Below, one piece after another: positions 15,479 to 22,651 of a DNA stretch of 37,510 nt (position 1 is the stretch's first letter; each line of letters begins with the position of its first letter). The stretch is taken from contig JAEOSR010000103.1 in assembly GCA_016840285.1 (NCBI GenBank), positions 1-37,510 of the forward strand, given 5' to 3'. The notes beneath the pieces were generated by a model. It had not been told where the DNA came from. It saw only the letters and a program-made list of their open reading frames with translations, and did not search any database. The position numbers and the translations under genes were made by a program. This stretch comes from Candidatus Hodarchaeota archaeon (GTDB lineage Archaea; Asgardarchaeota; Heimdallarchaeia; Hodarchaeales; Hodarchaeaceae).

Positions 15479-15494
15479 GTGTTGGTGACAACAC
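15479..15494. promoter_or_regulatory. Perfect inverted repeat, candidate operator
   Basis: GTGTTG, four bases GTGA, then CAACAC: a perfect six-base palindromic pair in the 143-base region between two divergent winged-helix genes. It is 51 bases before the start at 15428 and 78 before the start at 15572. It would suit a homodimeric winged-helix protein. A related ACGTGTT follows at about 15498-15504. Confidence 0.4.
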
Positions 15495-15571
15495 CAGACG
15501 TGTTTTATTTACATATTGTCAGAAAGATCTTGTTGTAAAAAAGAAAGCATAGATTTTTTTGTGGTTTTATC

Positions 15572-16087
15572 ATGGTGCATCAATATACTAGAAGCGTTTT
15601 AAGGAGAGTTAAAAGTTTAGCTGAGAATTCAAATGAACAAAAAGAAGACACATCAGAGATAAACTATGAAAGTGTGATTAAAGGCACTACTTTAGACGTG
15701 TATTTCTACCTATTACGGAAGAAGAGCGCTGCAGGGGTTCGAGAAATCCAACGAAGCCTGGATCTTTCATCTCCTAGCGTTTCCAGTTATCATTTGGATA
15801 AGCTCGAGACATTAGGGATAGTTCGTAAGAACAGATTTAGCAATTATGAAGTAACTAAAAAGATTGATATCGGTGCATTAAATCAATTTGTTATGATTGG
15901 TAACTTCACTCTCCCTCGCTTCTTCTTTTATGCGATTTTCGTTTCTGTGTTATTTATAGGGTATATCATCTTATTTCTAACATTACCCCTCTCCACAGGT
16001 GAGGTTTTTGCCCTCATTTTTGGACTATTCGGAGTTTCTGTTTGTTGGGCAGAAACCATTCTCAGCTGGCGAAATAAACCTTTTTGA
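15572..16087 (+). CDS. Membrane-anchored winged-helix protein
   Basis: 171 residues: a basic N-terminal helix (1-33), a winged-helix domain at about 37-100 (DVYFYLLRKKSAAGVREIQRSLDLSSPSVSSYHLDKLETLGIV with the wing RKNRFSNYEV), and two TM helices at about 113-135 and 142-163, ending in a short basic tail. The DNA-binding domain would face the cytoplasm from the membrane. This layout, HTH then two TM helices, is frequent in archaea and suggests a membrane-linked regulator; signal and targets are unknown. It is divergent from the other winged-helix gene with an inverted repeat between them, and converges on the next gene with a six-base gap. Confidence 0.8.
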   Translation: MVHQYTRSVLRRVKSLAENSNEQKEDTSEINYESVIKGTTLDVYFYLLRKKSAAGVREIQRSLDLSSPSVSSYHLDKLETLGIVRKNRFSNYEVTKKIDIGALNQFVMIGNFTLPRFFFYAIFVSVLFIGYIILFLTLPLSTGEVFALIFGLFGVSVCWAETILSWRNKPF

Positions 16088-16093
16088 CTTATG

Positions 16094-16630
16094 CTACAGA
16101 AAACGTACCCTCTCTCGCATATCAATTTCTGGGAACTTCGGTTCTTGTTCAGTGTCACGCCAGAGCTCATTCATTTTATGCTTTTCTATTAGAATTGATA
16201 TCTCCTTTACGAATTGGATTAATTCTCGGATCATTCGTGAAAAACGGTACATTGACATTTCGTCAAAGCGAAATCCAAGAAAAACTCTGAGATCTTCGCT
16301 AGAACTTGTTGAAATAACTCTACTGGCGAAATAATGACCTTGTAGTTTTATCACATTCCGAAGAAAGGAATGAATAACGTCCTTAGACTCGGTTGACAAA
16401 CGTGTTAAACCATTTGAGAAAAAAGAGAGATGAGAAAAGTCTTTCTCTAATGTGATATTAATGTCAGGGCAATTCTTGATTGGGAGAAGAAATGTAAAAC
16501 TGCCATCATGTGAATCAGATAAAATGACATATTCTAAGCCTAAAAGATCCAACCAATGCTTAATTTGCTCAATCTGCTTAGGAAATTTTATGTGCTTGTT
16601 GATTGGTTGAATAGATCGCATTAAATTCAT
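16094..16630 (-). CDS. Unknown protein, 178 aa
   Basis: Soluble alpha/beta protein. The order helix (KQIEQIKHWLDLLGLE), strand (YVILSD), strand (SFTFLLPI), strands with INITLEKD and LSFFSNGL, helix (KDVIHSFLRNVIKL), strand (ASRVIS) and a final helix (SMYRFSRMIRELIQFVKEI) resembles the type III-chaperone-like/DUF2299 or YbjN fold, but I would not assign a family. AAAGGA stands just before the ATG. It follows the YjjX-type gene by 81 bases on the same strand. The N-terminal 15 residues are basic. Confidence 0.6.
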   Translation of the reverse strand: MNLMRSIQPINKHIKFPKQIEQIKHWLDLLGLEYVILSDSHDGSFTFLLPIKNCPDINITLEKDFSHLSFFSNGLTRLSTESKDVIHSFLRNVIKLQGHYFASRVISTSSSEDLRVFLGFRFDEMSMYRFSRMIRELIQFVKEISILIEKHKMNELWRDTEQEPKFPEIDMRERVRFL

Positions 16631-16711
16631 ATTCCTTTGAGATTAACCCGAAATTACTTCAATTTAAGAGGAAGAATAGCCTGTTTTAATGATTTTTCTT
16701 TTTCTTCTCTC

Positions 16712-17278
16712 TCACTCTACTGTTAGTTCAAAATGTATAGGATTTAAAAAAGGAATCAGTGCCATCAAAACACTTTGTTTTAAGATATCAAAACGTGTAA
16801 CGATATTCCGAGTTAAAAAGCCCACAGCACCTTCTTTTTGTTTAATATTAGATATTCCACTTATTTTTGACACCAAATCACCTAAGTCAATTGGAGGAAC
16901 ACCTGTTAGTTTCTTATACCATCTAAGAGGGATTGGGATTTCGCAGGCTTTGACTGTTTCAATAATTGAATGATTTCCTATTGAACTATAAGATACAATC
17001 CTTGGTTGGTTATCAGGTGTTTGAGCTACCCCTCCTTCTATTCCAACGTAAAAATTAAATTTTGGATTCAGGTCACGTGCATAGATTACCCTTTGTCGTG
17101 ATAATAAGCGGGTCTCAGCCTCACCAATAGGTTGTGATTTTAGGTAAATGCCTTCAGAGGAATTTTTTCGGAATCTAAAGGTGTCAAAGATTGAACCTGT
17201 GAAAAAAATTGAAAAAGCATCACGGGCAGCCTGGATCTTAACAGGATTTTCACTGATAACTAGAACTTTGATTACCAT
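16712..17278 (-). CDS. Inosine/xanthosine triphosphatase-type NTPase (YjjX/DUF84 family)
   Basis: Predicted house-cleaning enzyme that hydrolyses non-canonical nucleoside triphosphates such as ITP and XTP. 188 residues is the normal length. Landmarks are the N-terminal VLVISENPVKIQAARDAF (phosphate-binding strand and helix), SQPIGEAETRLLSRQR, FYVGIEGGVAQ, LPLRWYKKL-like region, NIKQKEGAVGFLTRNIVTR. These match YjjX in order, and separate it from HAM1/RdgB. It is on the minus strand, 73 bases after the permease gene. Confidence 0.88.
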   Translation of the reverse strand: MVIKVLVISENPVKIQAARDAFSIFFTGSIFDTFRFRKNSSEGIYLKSQPIGEAETRLLSRQRVIYARDLNPKFNFYVGIEGGVAQTPDNQPRIVSYSSIGNHSIIETVKACEIPIPLRWYKKLTGVPPIDLGDLVSKISGISNIKQKEGAVGFLTRNIVTRFDILKQSVLMALIPFLNPIHFELTVE

Positions 17279-17351
17279 TACTCAACACAAGTTTCCAACA
17301 TATGTTTGACTTTTCATAGAAGGTATATCATGTATTTACTCAAAGAACGAT

Positions 17352-18695
17352 TTAGAATATTCCAAACAATAATAACACGCCTAAATAAAGTGTTGTGATT
17401 GCTAATCTCACAATAGTCGCTATTCCTTGAGTCTTAATGAATTCTCCCCATCCAATTTTCTCTCCCGTCTTTCGATAGAGTATAGATATTCCAATAACGG
17501 CTGAAGGAGCTCCAATTGGGGTAATACCCCCACCAAAGTTTGCCCCAAATATGGCAGCCCATGCAATAATACCAGCGGGAAAATCTTTTGCCTCAACAAC
17601 CTCCAGTAATATTGGACCAAACGCAGCAGCCACGACAATGTTATCAACAATACCTGAAATTATTGCTATAACCCACAGAAGAATCGTTGACGCCCAAAAA
17701 GAGTCTGGAGGGAGAATAAGAACCAAAGATTCAGCTATGAAATCCAAAACCAGGACGACATCTAGAGCGTTGATCAATACAAATAATCCCAAGAAAAAGG
17801 CAACTAAGATCCAATCGAGTTTCTCGAAGACTAATTCGAGTTTCTTACCAGATGTGACAATCATGATAAACCCGCCAACCACAGCGACCAATGCAAGGGA
17901 TAGACCAAGTTGCTGACTAAACATAAATCCCAGAATTGTAAGAGAAAGCACTATAATTGAACGATAAAAAGCGTTCCGATCCTTAATAGCGGACCACTCA
18001 TCAAAATCAGATACTTTCATAGCCATGAGTTCAGGATCTTTTGCTTTTTGAATTTTGAACAAAGGAAGGAAAATTGCAAAAGATACAATCATTGTAATAA
18101 TTCCAAGTGGGGCTCCAATAAGTAAGAAATCAAAAAAAGTGATCTCAAATTTTTGAGAGATTATTATATTAGGAACACTACTAATAAGCGTCATGATTCC
18201 GCCTGCGGTAGTCATTGAGAGCTCTGTAATAATATATGGTTTTGGATCCAACTCCAGACGTTCACAGGCAATAATAGTCAACGATCCAACAATCATCATT
18301 GCACTGATGTTGTTCACAACAGCTGATAATACTAGCGTTAAAGCTCCAAAATAAATAAGGAGATTCCTAGGATCTCCTTTGCTTGCTTTCAAAATCTTTA
18401 TAGCTATAAAATGGAATACTCCGCTGTCCTGCGCGATATCCACGATTATCAACGTTCCAATAATTAATGCAATTATTTGGAGATCTTGGAAGTGAAGCAA
18501 CCCTTGTTCAGTTATCGTATCCCCAGTATGGTGAGGATCGGGAACTTTTAGATAAATGATCACAATCGTTGCCGCAATTGCACCAATGATTGCTGCAAGA
18601 GTTTTATCAATTTTAGGATGAATAATCCCAATATAAGTCAGAATAAAAATGAGAAGAATTAGACTGACATGGATTAAATTCAGATTAACAGTCAC
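17352..18695 (-). CDS. ArsB/NhaD-type (ion transporter superfamily) permease
   Basis: A 447-residue integral membrane protein with about 11-12 hydrophobic helices. The two inverted halves have the family hairpin motifs: VVNNISAMMIVGSLTII near residue 129 with SMTTAGGIMTLISSVPNIIIS, and in the second half GIVDNIVVAAAFGPILLEV with GANFGGGITPIGAPSAVIGIS. These match the ArsB/NhaD/P-protein permeases, which carry Na+/H+, arsenite or organic anions; which one cannot be told. There is no ArsA or ArsR, so arsenite is not favoured. The GTG start at 18695 follows AAGTGAG by about five bases. It lies ten bases after the USP-like gene, so the two are surely co-transcribed and probably function together. 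Confidence 0.88.
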   Translation of the reverse strand: MTVNLNLIHVSLILLIFILTYIGIIHPKIDKTLAAIIGAIAATIVIIYLKVPDPHHTGDTITEQGLLHFQDLQIIALIIGTLIIVDIAQDSGVFHFIAIKILKASKGDPRNLLIYFGALTLVLSAVVNNISAMMIVGSLTIIACERLELDPKPYIITELSMTTAGGIMTLISSVPNIIISQKFEITFFDFLLIGAPLGIITMIVSFAIFLPLFKIQKAKDPELMAMKVSDFDEWSAIKDRNAFYRSIIVLSLTILGFMFSQQLGLSLALVAVVGGFIMIVTSGKKLELVFEKLDWILVAFFLGLFVLINALDVVLVLDFIAESLVLILPPDSFWASTILLWVIAIISGIVDNIVVAAAFGPILLEVVEAKDFPAGIIAWAAIFGANFGGGITPIGAPSAVIGISILYRKTGEKIGWGEFIKTQGIATIVRLAITTLYLGVLLLFGIF

Positions 18696-18705
18696 AGCGA
18701 CTCAC

Positions 18706-19743
18706 TTAATCCCAAACGACTAAACAGTTGTACCCTTCGTTCAGTACTTGTCTCGTAATTACGGCAGCAAAGGGATCAAGATTTTCAGATATTTCTGCAA
18801 CGCTTCTAACAAAAATGATACCTGGGTTAAGCTCCTCCAAATACTGTCTGACGATTTCTGCCACATGACCACTTTTAACATCCCAAGTAGGAGACCCTAA
18901 GATTATTACATCGTCAATTTCTTTTTTGAGGGAAATAGATTCTAAAGTTTCTTCCATCTTGGTAATTAACTTGAATTTTGCTCCTTCTAGATCCAGCACA
19001 GCTTCTGGGTCGCCAGAAGGTAAATCTAGTCTTGCGACGGTTTCGATAACTTTGTCGTCCACAATTCCCACTATTTTGAATTTAGTCTTTTCAGTTGCAA
19101 AGGACAGTGCCCTTCTGTACAATGCTACAATAGACGCTGGTTGCTGTTCTACAGATACAAATGCGAGTACCGAATCAGCGATAACATGTTTTTTACCGGA
19201 AACAAGTAAAAAATTAGCGTGGATCTCTCTTTCTCTTAAGAGACGAAAAACATAGGTTCCTAGGCTTTCATCTTCACTGGTTTTAAATAAGGGAACCCCT
19301 GTTACTTGTATTTGGGCTCCACTATCCTTAATATGCTCAATAAGCTTTCTACTGAGTTTATCTTCAGGTTTAACCTTTTCTTGGAATACTTGCTGTAATT
19401 TCTCAATTTTTGACGATATGATTTGCTTAATCTTATAATCTGTTTTTACGTCCTCTCCCTTGACAAAGTCATTCACAGTCGTTTCTAAATCAAATAACTC
19501 CCTTCCTATGGACGTTGAAAGCGCTTCAAGCTGATCATGATATGAATCACTGATTATAATAGAAAAAGTCGTCCTCAAACGTTTTACTAACGAAGTCGCC
19601 ACTTGTAAAGCTTTGAAACCTTGCGGGGAAGAGTCAACAATCACTCCAATCCTTTCGATCTTTGGATACTCATCAATAATCATTTTGGGTTTAGTAGTCT
19701 TCTTGAACATAGTTTCTATCGATTCGAGCTTTTTTTCTGACAA
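18706..19743 (-). CDS. Tandem universal-stress-protein-like protein
   Basis: 345 residues, TTG start at 19743 with AGGGTGAGG upstream. Two alpha/beta units can be seen: residues about 28-190 (ERIGVIVDSSPQGFKALQVATSLVKRLRTTFSIII, with a helical insertion around 75-130) and about 195-345 (SVLAFVSVEQQPASIVALYRRALSFA, then VDDVIILGSPTW). Each follows the UspA pattern of a first strand with a Ser/Asp turn, an alpha helix and a late G-S-P-type loop. The usual nucleotide-binding G-x2-G-x9-G-(S/T) is not clear, so ATP binding is doubtful. Placement ten bases before a permease suggests regulation of transport, as for other USP-transporter pairs. Confidence 0.62.
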   Translation of the reverse strand: MSEKKLESIETMFKKTTKPKMIIDEYPKIERIGVIVDSSPQGFKALQVATSLVKRLRTTFSIIISDSYHDQLEALSTSIGRELFDLETTVNDFVKGEDVKTDYKIKQIISSKIEKLQQVFQEKVKPEDKLSRKLIEHIKDSGAQIQVTGVPLFKTSEDESLGTYVFRLLREREIHANFLLVSGKKHVIADSVLAFVSVEQQPASIVALYRRALSFATEKTKFKIVGIVDDKVIETVARLDLPSGDPEAVLDLEGAKFKLITKMEETLESISLKKEIDDVIILGSPTWDVKSGHVAEIVRQYLEELNPGIIFVRSVAEISENLDPFAAVITRQVLNEGYNCLVVWD

Positions 19744-19895
19744 AATAGAGGCCTCACCCTAGGTCAGGAAGTACCATTTTAAAATTGTGTCATCAATTTT
19801 ATTTAGAAGAATGAGAACTAGTATTCGAAATGTCAGCTCACTGTTCCAAATTCACTTAAAAATAACAGAAGGAGTAACACACTAAAAAAGGAATA

Positions 19896-20675
19896 TTATC
19901 CCTCAAGCCAATGAACGATCTTTGCTACAATAACCCAAGCAGGTTTTACCTCATCGTATAAAGTAAGAAGAGTCCAGTCTTGGATTGGAGTAGGTTCAAA
20001 GTAACGAAAAGCTTCTGCTTCTCCATGTTGAAATCCTCCAATTAAAAACACCCCTGAAGAAAGAGGGGAAAAATTCGTCAGGCTTTTAATAATGGCTGAT
20101 TCTTTCTTGTTCTCAGATGGGATATCGCATAATATTATTTCTGATCCTTCAAATTGCCGAAGTAGCTTACTTAGCGTGCAATGTGTGGCTGTCAGGATCG
20201 GTTCCCCTGAAAGAGGTACTCTTTGCTTTAATAACAGCTGTGAAAACAATCCACAAAATCTATTGTAGTTCACTGGTACTCTCCATTGAGAAGGAATCTT
20301 GATACACAGACTATTACGTGTGTGTATGAAGACCTGGATTATTCCCTCTTTAAATAGAGGAGAATAAACTACGTTTAAAAGTGAATGATGGATAATATCA
20401 GGTCTTCCTCGCTTTTCCTGATCCTCTAACGAGTCCACTAATGGCCTGTGTATTGCTCCATCCAACAATATTCCCCTATTTTTCTTTTTTAGGTTTTGAT
20501 GCCATTTTTTTCGAATCAAAGGATGTTTCCGCAAAGCTTCGGGGATTAATTCGAGTGCAGATTCAAATAAAATTATTGTTATCAATATTGAGTCTCCTAA
20601 TTTCGCTGATGAAAGAGATTTTGCACAGATATCGTCAAATGACCATCTTCCGACAAAAAATAATAGTATGGTCAT
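19896..20675 (-). CDS. nep1: rRNA small-subunit pseudouridine N1-methyltransferase Nep1/Emg1
   Basis: SPOUT-class methyltransferase that makes N1-methylpseudouridine in helix 35 of 16S rRNA and helps build the small subunit; shared by archaea and eukaryotes. Signatures: ILLDGAIHRPLVDSL (69-83), KRGRPDIIHHSLL (88-100), VFIHTRNSLCIKIP (115-128), RVPVNYNRFCGLFSQLL (132-148), and the AdoMet-binding IGGFQHGEAEAF (212-223). At 259 residues it is a little longer than many archaeal forms because of a 15-20 residue N-terminal lead. No ribosome site is seen before ATG 20675, so a leaderless message is possible. Confidence 0.93.
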   Translation of the reverse strand: MTILLFFVGRWSFDDICAKSLSSAKLGDSILITIILFESALELIPEALRKHPLIRKKWHQNLKKKNRGILLDGAIHRPLVDSLEDQEKRGRPDIIHHSLLNVVYSPLFKEGIIQVFIHTRNSLCIKIPSQWRVPVNYNRFCGLFSQLLLKQRVPLSGEPILTATHCTLSKLLRQFEGSEIILCDIPSENKKESAIIKSLTNFSPLSSGVFLIGGFQHGEAEAFRYFEPTPIQDWTLLTLYDEVKPAWVIVAKIVHWLEG

Positions 20676-20814
20676 TATGAAATTCTATTTTTGACATTTC
20701 CCACACAACTTTTCTCAGGCTCCATTTCTTGAAATCCGTCCGTTATTTTTTTAGTTATCCTACCCGAGTTTGTCTCTTAAAATTAATTCTTTAAAATTGG
20801 GGTGCCTTCCTAAA

Positions 20815-20824
20815 TTTTATATTA
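20815..20824 (+). promoter_or_regulatory. Candidate TATA box giving a leaderless transcript
   Basis: TTTTATATTA occupies positions 22-31 bases before the GTG at 20846, the usual distance from an archaeal TATA box to the transcription start. No ribosome site precedes the GTG. Together this suggests that transcription starts at or next to the start codon. Confidence 0.4.
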
Positions 20825-20845
20825 ATTAAATCTCAAGATATAATT

Positions 20846-21043
20846 GTGATTCACATGCTTCAAAACTACTATGTTCCCAAAAAACTGAGGACTATTCATT
20901 TTCCTGGACAAGAAATAGAACTTTGGCTTAACGAAAGTAAAATATCTAAGTTGGAAGACGTTTCTCCTAAAGAAAGACCATTTGTCAAAGATTTTATTGA
21001 TAATCTTGAAGAGCTGGGCTGGAGAGTTCTTATTCAACCTTGA
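20846..21043 (+). CDS. Small unknown protein, 65 aa
   Basis: GTG start; residues 1-30 are strand-like (RTIHFPGQEIELWL), followed by a helix with an acidic face (EDVSPKERPFVKDFIDNLEELG) and a final strand WRVLIQP. The composition is that of a real folded small protein, more so than the antiparallel ORF at 20822-21067. No family recognised. It is divergent from nep1, has a TATA-like box at the leaderless distance, and points toward the HEAT-repeat gene, which it meets tail to tail 52 bases on. Confidence 0.5.
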   Translation: MIHMLQNYYVPKKLRTIHFPGQEIELWLNESKISKLEDVSPKERPFVKDFIDNLEELGWRVLIQP

Positions 21044-21095
21044 TTGGAACCAAAAAGTGTTTATCAATGAATAGCTTTTCTCATAAGAATGGATC

Positions 21096-22367
21096 TCAAT
21101 CAGGAGGACTTGCCAATGAAACTGGAGATGAGAGATGCTTTGAAAGTATCTCGTGTAGTCTCAGAAATTCCTCTTCCTCGGGTGTATTCTCTTTTAAAAT
21201 TGTGGCTAATCTTTGAACGGTATCAATTCCCTGTAGTTCACCTATTTTTGTGAAAAATTTGTCATAAGTGGCCACGTCGACCTCTGCTAATATATCACCG
21301 ACCCGGGCATAATACTCTTCAGTGATTTCACGATTTGATAACAAATCAATCAATATAGGGAAACTAACTAATCCTCGTGACAAACAGGCATCCTTAATAA
21401 CTACTTGTTCCTCTTCAGGTGCTTTTTCTAAATATGTTATCAGGATATTAAACGATTTTTCACTCGATATTTCTTGTAAGGCATAGATTGTCTGTAATTT
21501 CGTATATTCCCCTGTTGTGCTATCAATCAACAGATTTTCTAACGTTGGAATTACACTGTCTTGTTTTGTCTTCCCCAAAATTTCAATAAACCCACCACAA
21601 TTAATATCATTCTCACAATTTTGAACTGCATCAATTAAATAAGGGATTGCCATTTCTTTATATCGTCCCAAAATAGCTCGAATCATTTGATCTGTTCGTT
21701 GATCAAATTCGCCAACCATTGCTACTAGAGGTTCAACTCCACTCTCATTCCTCATTTCCTCTAATGCGTAGCCTGCAGAAACTCGGGCTTCTATCTCTAG
21801 TGTATCATTTGTTAGAGCTTCATACATCTTCTCCCCTGCAGGTGCAGCATATTCTTTCATCCCAGCAAGCATGAATGCATATTGTTGTTTTACGTTTGCT
21901 GGAACCTCATCGTACTTTTGTAATATTGAAGGAACCCGTTCTGGCCAGCAGGCTTCCCACATGGGTGCTTTGTGGCATTTTTCAAATATATTTAGCTCAA
22001 ATGGAGCGATTTGTTCAGCTCTACAGGAAAAAGTAAGACGTTTTCTTATGAGGAAAGGACATTTTGTCCGATAATTCATGTATGGAACATTCGTACGCCA
22101 CGAAGCTAATTGATAAGCTGTTATTTCGAACCAACGAATAACAATAGAATAAGAAAAGAAGAAAAGAAGGATTGTCCCAGCTAAGGTTCCAAGAGAAACA
22201 CCTAGAAAAAGGGGGATGAGTCCGCTCAAGACTTCGTAATACTGAAAGAATAGTACCCATAATATAATCGTAAACATGGTCATGAAAACAGCATTCATTA
22301 AGTCAGAAATGAAACTAGGCGGGGCAGTTGTTGAATTAGGTATGCTATCTGATTTATTTAATCCCAT
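21096..22367 (-). CDS. Membrane-anchored HEAT-repeat protein with Cys cluster
   Basis: 423 residues. A hydrophilic N-terminus is followed by two TM helices at about 23-43 and 50-76. Then comes a segment with four cysteines, C103, C115, C131 and C140 (spacing 11, 15, 8 between them), possibly metal-binding, with Pro/Trp-rich surroundings (APMWEACWPERVP). From about 150 to 400 there are alpha-helical repeats of HEAT/armadillo type: EIEARVSAGYALEEMRNESGVEPLVAMV, IRAILGRYKEMAIPYLIDAV, KLQTIYALQEISSEKSFNILITYL. HEAT repeats are protein-docking scaffolds. The soluble part is probably cytoplasmic. Partners are unknown, and no operon partner is adjacent on its strand. Confidence 0.75.
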   Translation of the reverse strand: MGLNKSDSIPNSTTAPPSFISDLMNAVFMTMFTIILWVLFFQYYEVLSGLIPLFLGVSLGTLAGTILLFFFSYSIVIRWFEITAYQLASWRTNVPYMNYRTKCPFLIRKRLTFSCRAEQIAPFELNIFEKCHKAPMWEACWPERVPSILQKYDEVPANVKQQYAFMLAGMKEYAAPAGEKMYEALTNDTLEIEARVSAGYALEEMRNESGVEPLVAMVGEFDQRTDQMIRAILGRYKEMAIPYLIDAVQNCENDINCGGFIEILGKTKQDSVIPTLENLLIDSTTGEYTKLQTIYALQEISSEKSFNILITYLEKAPEEEQVVIKDACLSRGLVSFPILIDLLSNREITEEYYARVGDILAEVDVATYDKFFTKIGELQGIDTVQRLATILKENTPEEEEFLRLHEILSKHLSSPVSLASPPD

Positions 22368-22651
22368 CGCTAAATGACTCCTTTGAATAAATGAGATATA
22401 ATGGTATTAATGTAGTTTGGTAACAGAAAACTAATTTAAGTTATGAATTTTTTGAATTCTGCTTAAAAACAAATAGGAAAAAAAAGTAAAAGAACTATAG
22501 ATCCAAATTTGCAGTCTGAACTCTCAATCTGTAACTTCGATACATTGAATTATTAGTAGGAAATAGAGTCGTCAAATCATGGTTTGGCGACATATCTATT
22601 AACTAAAGATTTTTGCCCCATCATTCCATTTTACAATATAGTGGATGAAGA
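22368..22651. other. Divergent 284-base intergenic region with hairpin
   Basis: It lies between the HEAT-repeat gene (minus) and the DNA methyltransferase gene (plus) and should hold both promoters. It is very A+T-rich. No ORF or RNA gene is evident apart from the nine-base-pair stem-loop at 22568-22591. Confidence 0.35.
22568..22591. promoter_or_regulatory. Inverted repeat upstream of the DNA methyltransferase
   Basis: Arms GTCGTCAAA and TTTGGCGAC are separated by six bases. They pair over nine positions with one G-T wobble. The repeat ends 61 bases before the methyltransferase ATG. It could be an operator for the enzyme's own or another regulator, or a hairpin in the leader. Confidence 0.35.

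Noticed and set aside
16084..16334. Plus-strand ORFs of 68 and 111 codons downstream of the membrane-anchored winged-helix gene
   Set aside because: They are antisense to the 178-residue gene at 16094-16630, whose helix and strand pattern and ribosome site are better.
17352..18695. Arsenite efflux pump
   Set aside because: The ArsB/NhaD superfamily is broad and no ArsA, ArsR or ArsC gene is near; substrate left open.
20822..21067. 81-codon minus-strand ORF
   Set aside because: It is antisense to the 65-residue plus-strand gene, which has a better composition and a TATA box; this ORF is rich in Phe/Asn/Lys without pattern.
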